7,252 nucleotides of DNA from Desulfocapsa sp. (GTDB lineage: Bacteria; Desulfobacterota; Desulfobulbia; Desulfobulbales; Desulfocapsaceae): contig JAOZTO010000122.1 of the NCBI GenBank assembly GCA_029942265.1, positions 1 through 7,252 on the forward strand, read 5' to 3'. Under the pieces are notes generated by a model. The model did no database searches, was not told the origin of the DNA, and saw only the letters and a program-made list of their open reading frames with translations. This document shows positions 1 to 4,801 of the stretch, in pieces. The position numbers were made by a program, and so were the translations under genes. How positions within the stretch are numbered: position 1 is the stretch's first letter; every line of letters begins with the position of its first letter.

Positions 1-432
1 GGCTGTTCGTTCTTTATTCCATGCAATCCAAGCATTTCTACTTGAAAATAACAAGCCCCATCCGATGGAAACGTAAAAAAGACCTAAAAATTCACTAGGA
101 AGAGAAGAATTACGCAAAAGACATCCAGTAGCCATCATTAATAGAACAAGCAACCATGTTTTAACAGAATAAACACCTCCTAAACATCTTCCATCCCGAG
201 TCTCAATAATCCGAGCAATGCTTTTTTTTCCTGATTTATCAAGCATAAATAAAGATTTAGCAGTTCCAATAGCAAGAGCAGGAAAAAGAATCCATAAGCG
301 ATCAATGCCATTAAGCCATACAGTACCACGGCTTATCAGCATACAACCAACAATAGTCCAGAGGGATGCTGCAACAAACAAATGAACTGAACGAGGTGCA
401 TTCGGATTTAACCGGGAAAGCTTTCCAGTCAT
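1..432 (-). CDS. Small multi-pass membrane protein of unknown function (3' end missing)
   Basis: The reverse strand reads openly from an ATG at 432 to the window edge, giving 144 residues with no stop. The C-terminus is therefore outside the window. The N-terminus is basic and polar (about residues 1-15). Hydrophobic stretches follow at about 17-40, 46-64, 92-106 and 115-130, which fits three or four membrane spans. A charged loop at about 65-83 separates the first and second pairs. Residues 82-100 hold a motif-like stretch (RCLGGVYSVKTWLLVLLMM) and the last visible part is rich in Trp and Ser. A purine-rich AGGGAG lies about 11 bases before the ATG and is the likely ribosome binding site. 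The gene lies downstream of the ferredoxin on the same strand, beyond a hairpin terminator, so it may depend on read-through. I do not recognise a functional family. The reading frame and membrane nature are secure; the role is unknown. Confidence 0.75.
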   Translation of the reverse strand, partial: MTGKLSRLNPNAPRSVHLFVAASLWTIVGCMLISRGTVWLNGIDRLWILFPALAIGTAKSLFMLDKSGKKSIARIIETRDGRCLGGVYSVKTWLLVLLMMATGCLLRNSSLPSEFLGLFYVSIGWGLLFSSRNAWIAWNKERTA

Positions 433-461
433 TAGAAACTATACTCCCTATAAATAAGAGA

Positions 462-489
462 AGCCCATCCTCCCTAGGGAGAATGGGCT
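462..489 (-). terminator. Rho-independent-type terminator of the ferredoxin gene
   Basis: Arms AGCCCAT (462-468) and ATGGGCT (483-489) are exact complements. The inner arms CTCCC/GGGAG (470-474 and 477-481) extend the stem. The single opposed pair between them (469 and 482) is C-A on the plus strand but becomes a G-U wobble in minus-strand RNA, so the stem is fully paired only in that direction. A T-rich run (TTCTCTTATTTAT) follows on the minus strand. The hairpin starts 25 bases after the ferredoxin stop. Confidence 0.75.
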
Positions 490-514
490 CGCACTAAACT
501 GATTCCTAAGTAAA

Positions 515-703
515 TTAGACTTCAGTTACGGTGATAGCGCCTTCAGGACAAACCTCAATACAAGTCTCACAACCAAGACATTCGTCTTCTTCAACTACAT
601 CGGCTTTTCCGTCTGCCATCTCAAAAACTTGAGCAGGACAAGCGTTAACACATTCTTCATCACCAGAACATTTATCTTTATCTACAATTACTTCCCAAGC
701 CAT
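515..703 (-). CDS. Ferredoxin, 62 residues, with Asp at one cluster-ligand position
   Basis: This is a small soluble, acidic cytoplasmic electron carrier with two iron-sulfur cluster sites. The first motif is C12-x2-D15-x2-C18-x3-C22-P and the second is C42-x2-C45-x2-C48-x3-C52-P. By the usual crossed ligation, cluster I would use C12, D15, C18 and C52, and cluster II would use C42, C45, C48 and C22. The Asp replaces the second Cys of the first motif. That is the arrangement of Desulfovibrio africanus ferredoxin III, where cluster I interconverts between [3Fe-4S] and [4Fe-4S] forms; from memory the overall sequence is also close to that protein. Length is normal for the family. The start is set by an ideal AGGAGG ribosome binding site (709-714) five bases upstream. 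The gene appears monocistronic, with its own terminator. Its redox partners cannot be read from the neighbours. Confidence 0.95.
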   Translation of the reverse strand: MAWEVIVDKDKCSGDEECVNACPAQVFEMADGKADVVEEDECLGCETCIEVCPEGAITVTEV

Positions 704-708
704 AACAA

Positions 709-714
709 CCTCCT
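709..714 (-). promoter_or_regulatory. Ribosome binding site of the ferredoxin
   Basis: A perfect AGGAGG on the minus strand lies five bases before the ATG at 703. It is the strongest Shine-Dalgarno sequence in the window and suggests high translation. Confidence 0.9.
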
Positions 715-742
715 AAAAAAAATAATAATAAAAAATATACCC

Positions 743-771
743 ATTGTATCTGTTTCAGCTTCCATAAGCAA
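743..771 (-). promoter_or_regulatory. Candidate sigma-70-type promoter of the ferredoxin
   Basis: Reading the minus strand, TTGCTT (771-766) is followed after exactly 17 bases by TACAAT (748-743). The -10 box matches consensus at five of six positions; the -35 box matches only at TTG. The 5' leader would be about 35 bases. Other AT-rich hexamers nearby, such as TATATT at 739-734, lack a matching -35 box. Confidence 0.4.
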
Positions 772-913
772 AAATAGTATATTGGAATATTTGTTTCTTC
801 GATAAGACCAAGTAATTCACCACCTGCTTTTTGTCAAGCATAAATTCAGCCCAATATGGTATATACCCAAATTAATTGGTTCAAAAAAAACTTACAAAAC
901 AGTTCATCCATAC

Positions 914-973
914 CTGAATTGTAAATATTCGGGTTGGGTTCAAAACAGCCCAGACCACTGAATTGTAAATATT
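914..973. repeat. Direct repeat pair flanking a GC-richer core; copy A of a dispersed repeat
   Basis: The 16-mer CTGAATTGTAAATATT occurs exactly at 914-929 and 958-973, 44 bases apart. Between the copies is a G-rich then C-rich stretch (GGGTTGGGTT then AACAGCCCAGACC) able to form a weak hairpin with G-U pairs. The segment 921-971 aligns with 4690-4741: both read GTAAAyATTCGGGTTGGG, then a variable 16-17 bases, then CCACTGAAyTGTAAATA. The variable part differs, but the flanking blocks match almost perfectly. Confidence 0.75.
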
Positions 974-1049
974 TCCTTGGATTCATACCAAATCAAACAA
1001 AGATATGTTGATAGGATCAATATTTACCATTAAGGTGCCTTGAATAGTA

Positions 1050-1080
1050 TTGACCACATACACAGGACACGTCTTATACT
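1050..1080 (+). promoter_or_regulatory. Candidate sigma-70-type promoter for the 1181 gene
   Basis: TTGACC (1050-1055) is followed by TATACT (1075-1080), each matching consensus at five of six positions. The 19-base spacer is longer than the ideal 17. Transcription would start about 90 bases before the ATG at 1181. Confidence 0.35.
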
Positions 1081-1180
1081 ATTGTTCTCGTAACTTCAGT
1101 ATAACCACAAATTTTCTGATACTCGCAGAATAGCACATTACCTCTGTACTCCTAATTCAAAACAAAAGAGAGCGCCAACA

Positions 1181-1543
1181 ATGGTAAAGGGAAAAAAAGT
1201 ACAAAAAAAAACACAAAAGACAGCTCTGGTAGCTCGAAAAAATGAAGAAGCAATGATTGCAGGTATCCTTGAAGGGAGTCCAGATGGAATTGGGGTTGTC
1301 ATTGTCAGATTGCAATGCGGCTGTAAAAAAATGGCGGCGGTTAAAATAGATGGGGAACCTGCATCAAAGATTATCATTTACCGAGATCAATCAGAGAGTA
1401 TCTGTCGTAAATGTAAAGAGGACAATGGTGATTTCATGAGAGTAACCGAATCCTTTATACATTGGGCTTCTCCTGAGCCAACAGATACTATTAAAGAAAC
1501 AATTTCCGCTAAAGTTCTTGGCACTCCCCACGTTTCCAATTGA
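1181..1543 (+). CDS. Unknown 120-residue protein with a CxC/CxxC putative metal site
   Basis: The protein opens with a very basic tail (about residues 1-20, mostly Lys, Gln and Thr). A compact region follows at about 22-95, and then a polar C-terminus. It has exactly four cysteines: C46 and C48 (CGC) and C75 and C78 (CRKC), a spacing that fits a zinc-ribbon-like fold. A beta-rich segment (GVVIVRL before C46, KIIIYRD before C75) precedes each cysteine pair, as in treble or ribbon folds. No signal peptide or membrane span is visible, so a cytoplasmic location is likely. A weak purine-rich AAGAGAG lies about eight bases before the ATG. A later start at M25 would remove the basic tail but has no better ribosome binding site. 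The gene stands alone, 181 bases before the OmpA-like gene. I do not recognise the family, and zinc binding is an inference from the cysteines only. Confidence 0.75.
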   Translation: MVKGKKVQKKTQKTALVARKNEEAMIAGILEGSPDGIGVVIVRLQCGCKKMAAVKIDGEPASKIIIYRDQSESICRKCKEDNGDFMRVTESFIHWASPEPTDTIKETISAKVLGTPHVSN

Positions 1544-1573
1544 GATTGTGTGCATGATTTTTTTTCAGGGAAC

Positions 1574-1602
1574 TTGCAATTGATTAGGCCAGAGGGTATT
1601 GT
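1574..1602 (+). promoter_or_regulatory. Weak candidate promoter upstream of the OmpA-like gene
   Basis: TTGCAA (1574-1579) and TATTGT (1597-1602) are separated by 17 bases, each matching consensus at four of six positions. If used, the long inverted repeat at 1621-1663 would lie in the 5' leader. The call rests on weak matches in AT-rich DNA. Confidence 0.25.
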
Positions 1603-1620
1603 TCAAAACATATTTAATAT

Positions 1621-1663
1621 ACGAATCCATAATGAGGCCGTACTGTCGTCATTCTGGATTCGT
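1621..1663. terminator. Long inverted repeat, possible terminator of the 1181 gene or leader hairpin
   Basis: Arms ACGAATCCATAATGA (1621-1635) and TCATTCTGGATTCGT (1649-1663) pair at 14 of 15 positions around a 13-base loop. It lies 77 bases after the stop of the 1181 gene and 61 bases before the 1725 ATG. The right side lacks a clean T run (TAATATGAGTTTTC follows), so it is not a textbook Rho-independent terminator. A leader hairpin or protein-binding site is an alternative. Confidence 0.5.
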
Positions 1664-1713
1664 TAATATGAGTTTTCATGATGCCATCACTATTTAATTA
1701 TTCATCATTTATC

Positions 1714-1722
1714 GGGGAAGAG
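1714..1722 (+). promoter_or_regulatory. Ribosome binding site of the OmpA-like gene
   Basis: GGGGAAGAG ends two bases before the ATG at 1725; its GGGGA core is six bases away. It supports this start over the internal ATGs further in. Confidence 0.6.
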
Positions 1723-1724
1723 CC

Positions 1725-4442
1725 ATGGGTACCACATCAAAACTAGTTTTCGGCAGTGTTCTTGCAATATCTATAATTTCCATGTTTCTGATTTTTTCCA
1801 TGCAAAAAAGTGCTCAACTCTCTTTAGATATAAAGGAAATTGAAAAAAACACAGTAGAACAAAATCTTTTAGTGGGTACCATTCAACAAACCCTCAAAAA
1901 AACAGCTGAAGATGCTGCAAATGCTAAAAAGATAAACCTGCAAATTCCTGAACTTGAACAAGCTATTGCTACAGTCGAAAATGAAAGGGATGGTTTCCAA
2001 AAACAGATAGAATCTTTTCAGAATACACTTCAGGAACATCAAGAAAAAATTCAAGCACAAAAACAACTTGCACGCGAACATGTAGCAACAATTACCCAAC
2101 TTCAAAATGATCACGGTAAACAGCAACAGGTACTAGATGCTGCCAAAGATAAAAACAACAAAGTTCTTCACCAGCTTACCCTTACCCAGGAACAGCTTTC
2201 GCGACGTAATGAGCAATTACAGGCCGCATCGCAAACCCTCGACGAAAAAAATCAGGTCATTGCTTCTTATACTGAACAGATCGAAATAACCGAAGAAAAG
2301 ATCAATCATTCCAAAACAGTCCAGTCCATCAACTCAATGAATCTCACTCTGGTTCTTGACGAATTAGCTATTCAATCACAAATGGTAAATAGACTACAGG
2401 ATGAACTTGAAAAAATCTCTGGTCAGGAGATCCCTACTGATTTAAGAAGAAATAACATCACTGCCATATCAGAAATCCAGTCACTCATGGAACAGATGGG
2501 ACAGAGAAAAGCATCACTAAACAACCAGGTTTCCGCAAATTCAATGGCTCAAATAAATGAGCTTGAGATCACTATCGCAACACTGCAATCCAATGGTGAA
2601 GATCAAAACATGTACATCAAAGGATTACTTGATAAGTTACAGGAGCAGGATGAAAGTTTTGTTTTATTACAAGAGGCACTACAGCAACAGGAACTGAATA
2701 ACAAAAACTTACATTCTGAACTTGAAGATACTATTCAACAGTCAAATGATGCTAATCTTTCCCTGGCTGACCAGATTTCATTACTTGAAAATAAGCTTAC
2801 TGAAGCTTTGAATGCCAAAGCACTTTTTGATAAAGAAAAGACAGAAACAGATTCTTTACTTTCTGAAATGCGCAAAACAAACACAACACTAAACAGCAAA
2901 CTTAGTGATCTAAAAACTGAACTCGGGGAGTCAAGCGCTAAGATAACTCAGATTGACAATGACATTGAAGTTGCAAACACTAGCTTGCAACAAAAAGAAG
3001 ACGCAAGGGTTTTGCTTAATACTGAACTTGAAGACGCCAAGCTCAGCCTTGCACAGAGTAATGAAAAACTCCAGAAGCTTACAACCGAACACTCAGCATT
3101 AAAAACACAACTAAATACGCAGGACAACCAACAAAAAACAAAAATTTCGTCAATGCAACAAATTATTGACAATCAAAACAGTAACTCCCAAAAAATCAGT
3201 ACAGAGTTCGACACAAAACTGGAATCCGCAACCGCTGCTATCCAATCAAGTCAGAAAGAAACGGAAACACTCAAAAACGAACTTCAACAAGCTACTGAAA
3301 CAGCTCTAAAACATAAAAAAACCATCTCAACATTAACAGAAGAATTATCAACTGGTACTGAAAAGATCAAAACACTTCGAGAGAATCTCGGACAAGAAAA
3401 ACAACAAACTCTTGACAAAACAAACGCAAACGTTGAACTGAAAAAACAAATTTCAAAACTAACAGAAGAATTAGCCAATACCCAAAATTCAATTACCGTT
3501 GCAAATGAAAAGCAAACAACCAGCAATACTGAAAAAGATACGCAAATTCAGAATTTAATGGCTAAACTTGCCGAAAACAAAACTCATCTTGCTGCAAGTG
3601 TTGCAAATCTGGAACAAATAAGTTCTCAACAAGCTGATACAACTGCTAACAGCACTGCAAAACAAGAGGAAATATCAAAACTTACCGAGGCCGTATCAAT
3701 AGCAAAAGCTGTGGCTGAAGAACAGGTAGCCAAACTTAAATCTGCTGATGAACAGATTTCCGAATATGAAAAACAGCAACAGGATTTTGAAACAAACCTT
3801 GCTGACAAACAAAAACAATTGAACACAAACCAAGAAGAACTTAGTGAACTCAAAAGTACTCTTACTGCCATTACAACTGAGCGTGATCAACTCCTCCTTC
3901 GCACCACAGACAGTGACAAAGACGGAGTATCTGATGCCGATGATAGTTGCCCCAAAACGATTGAAGGCGCTAAAGTTAATGCAGAAGGTTGTGAAGAAGA
4001 CAATGACAATGATGGTCTTGTTAATCGGCTTGATCTCTGTCCTGACACAGCTAGCGGTTCAACCATCGACAATGCTGGATGTTCTGCTGAACAGAATATC
4101 ATAGTTCTTGAAGGTATTACATTTCAATTTGGAACTGCAGAACTTACCGATGACGCCAAATATGTTCTCGCTAATACATCACTCATCCTCCAAGCCAACC
4201 CTGAAATTTATATGGAAATTGCCGGGCATACTGACTCTATCGGTGACGAACAATCAAACATTCAACTCTCCACACTACGTGCTCAAGCTGTGCTTGCATA
4301 TCTTATTGAAGAAGATGTCTTAGAAAATCGCCTCCAGGCCAAAGGATATGGAGCTAATGAACCAATAGCAGATAACACAACCAAAGTAGGACGAGCTAAA
4401 AATCGCAGAGTTGAATTGCGACGAGTAGAAGGCGTTGAATAA
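1725..4442 (+). CDS. Long coiled-coil envelope protein with TSP3 repeats and OmpA-like C-terminal domain
   Basis: This 905-residue protein probably spans or lines the periplasm. Residues 7-26 are a hydrophobic segment with no lipobox and no good signal peptidase site, so an uncleaved inner-membrane anchor is likely. About residues 30-725 are heptad-like coiled coil rich in Q, N, K, T and E, with no cysteine, only two prolines (P75, P237) and none from 238 to 742. Residues 729-789 hold two 30-residue TSP3-type repeats, DSDKDGVSDADDSCP and DNDNDGLVNRLDLCP, each with acidic calcium-type ligands and a Cys pair (C742/C756, C772/C786). Residues 792-905 are an OmpA_C-like peptidoglycan-binding domain. 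It carries GHTD (D837), LSTLRA (R852) and GRAKNRRVEL; D837 and R852 are spaced exactly as the diaminopimelate-binding pair of Acinetobacter OmpA. There is no N-terminal beta-barrel, so this is not an OmpA porin. The stop overlaps the next reading frame, implying an operon. Confidence 0.93.
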   Translation: MGTTSKLVFGSVLAISIISMFLIFSMQKSAQLSLDIKEIEKNTVEQNLLVGTIQQTLKKTAEDAANAKKINLQIPELEQAIATVENERDGFQKQIESFQNTLQEHQEKIQAQKQLAREHVATITQLQNDHGKQQQVLDAAKDKNNKVLHQLTLTQEQLSRRNEQLQAASQTLDEKNQVIASYTEQIEITEEKINHSKTVQSINSMNLTLVLDELAIQSQMVNRLQDELEKISGQEIPTDLRRNNITAISEIQSLMEQMGQRKASLNNQVSANSMAQINELEITIATLQSNGEDQNMYIKGLLDKLQEQDESFVLLQEALQQQELNNKNLHSELEDTIQQSNDANLSLADQISLLENKLTEALNAKALFDKEKTETDSLLSEMRKTNTTLNSKLSDLKTELGESSAKITQIDNDIEVANTSLQQKEDARVLLNTELEDAKLSLAQSNEKLQKLTTEHSALKTQLNTQDNQQKTKISSMQQIIDNQNSNSQKISTEFDTKLESATAAIQSSQKETETLKNELQQATETALKHKKTISTLTEELSTGTEKIKTLRENLGQEKQQTLDKTNANVELKKQISKLTEELANTQNSITVANEKQTTSNTEKDTQIQNLMAKLAENKTHLAASVANLEQISSQQADTTANSTAKQEEISKLTEAVSIAKAVAEEQVAKLKSADEQISEYEKQQQDFETNLADKQKQLNTNQEELSELKSTLTAITTERDQLLLRTTDSDKDGVSDADDSCPKTIEGAKVNAEGCEEDNDNDGLVNRLDLCPDTASGSTIDNAGCSAEQNIIVLEGITFQFGTAELTDDAKYVLANTSLILQANPEIYMEIAGHTDSIGDEQSNIQLSTLRAQAVLAYLIEEDVLENRLQAKGYGANEPIADNTTKVGRAKNRRVELRRVEGVE

Positions 4443-4671
4443 AGCCAACTTAATCCTTGCATGTGCTGCAAGACAACACCCGTTGCCCAATACTCTTCCA
4501 AGGCTGGAAAAGTTATTTCATAATTTTACAGACTGGGACAATCTTCTCAGTAAAGCCAATCATCATGGAATGGTGCCTCTGCTCTGGCACCATCTCCACG
4601 GATCCTCTGTTGAAATTCTCCTAAGAGGCTGTCCGAGAATAGCCTTTCGCCCAAACCTTCAGAATAGTTAA
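4435..4671 (+). pseudogene. N-terminal fragment of an NTP_transf_5-type nucleotidyltransferase, cut by a repeat element
   Basis: Translation can only begin at the TTG at 4435, because an in-frame TAG lies at 4426-4428 and no ATG or GTG intervenes. The start overlaps the OmpA-like stop by eight bases, which suggests translational coupling. The first 63 residues resemble the N-terminal helical part of uncharacterised nucleotidyltransferases (PF14907 type, usually several hundred residues, by recall). The recognisable pattern is LILACAARQHP, then DWDNLLSKANHHGMVPLLWHHL with D33-W34, H44-G45 and P48-L49-L50. From about residue 64 the reading frame enters a 160-bp repeat element and stops at 4671, so the last 15 residues are not native. 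The GS and DxD-type catalytic motifs of such enzymes, expected further on, are absent. The product is almost certainly nonfunctional. The family call is moderately sure; that it is a truncated remnant is more secure. Confidence 0.65.
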
Positions 4672-4785
4672 AAAATAATGCTTGCAAAAGTAAACATTCG
4701 GGTTGGGGGCGAAAATAGGCTCAACCACTGAACTGTAAATAACACATACGCCGGCACTTATTTTTGACTATTCGCGGACAGCTCC
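4625..4785. mobile_element. MITE-like element of about 160 bp with terminal inverted repeats
   Basis: GCTGTCCGAGAATAG (4628-4642) is inverted at 4768-4782 as CTATTCGCGGACAGC, with 14 of 15 positions matching. Including the outer bases the termini are GAGGCTG at the left and, reversed, GGAGCTG at the right (15 of 18 over the whole terminus). An inner inverted repeat pairs AGCCTTTCGCCCAAACC (4642-4658) with GGTTGGGGGCGAAAATAGGCT (4701-4721), allowing for gaps. There is no transposase, so it is non-autonomous or an insertion-sequence remnant. No clear target duplication flanks the best-supported ends. A CTCCT occurs at 4618-4622 and again at 4782-4786, but the second copy overlaps the terminus. 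It interrupts the nucleotidyltransferase frame, and its right end lies 17 bases before the next gene. Confidence 0.65.
4690..4741. repeat. Copy B of the dispersed repeat, inside the MITE-like element
   Basis: This 52-base segment matches 921-971. The left block GTAAACATTCGGGTTGGG differs by one base from copy A, and the right block CCACTGAACTGTAAATA also differs by one base. The 17 bases between them are largely different. Copy A lacks the GCTGTCCG termini, so the shared core and the element ends are separable units. Confidence 0.7.
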
Positions 4786-4801
4786 TGGACAATGACTACA
4801 A

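Larger units (their letters stand above)
704..1180. other. Noncoding divergent intergenic region
   Basis: No convincing reading frame is present in these 477 bases between the divergently oriented ferredoxin and the 1181 gene. The region holds the ferredoxin leader and candidate promoter at its left end and a perfect 10-bp palindrome GGTATATACC at 858-867. A near-palindrome CCAAATTAATTGG begins at the last base of it (867-879). Further right are a direct repeat pair (914-929 and 958-973) within a dispersed repeat copy, and a candidate promoter for the rightward gene (1050-1080). The two palindromes could be operators or chance in AT-rich DNA. Confidence 0.7.

Noticed and set aside
914..973. 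Possible minimal CRISPR array (two 16-bp direct repeats)
   Set aside because: The repeats are too short, there are only two, and the middle is shared with a second locus, as expected for a dispersed repeat and not for a spacer.
1138..1377. Minus-strand 79-residue frame opposite the 1181 gene
   Set aside because: It overlaps a better gene, has odd composition and no ribosome binding site.
1869..4102. Minus-strand frames inside the coiled-coil gene, rich in Phe, Ser, Cys and Leu
   Set aside because: They are antisense shadows of Gln/Lys/Glu-rich codons; the plus-strand gene is clearly real.
3844..4323. Plus-strand frames of 86 and 71 residues within the OmpA-like gene
   Set aside because: They are out of frame with the TSP3 and OmpA domains, which are unmistakable in the main frame.
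1725..4442. Annotation as OmpA porin or Pal lipoprotein
   Set aside because: There is no beta-barrel and no lipobox cysteine; only the C-terminal domain is shared.
4283..4501. Minus-strand 72-residue frame spanning the OmpA-like gene end
   Set aside because: It lies across two coding frames and has no recognisable features.
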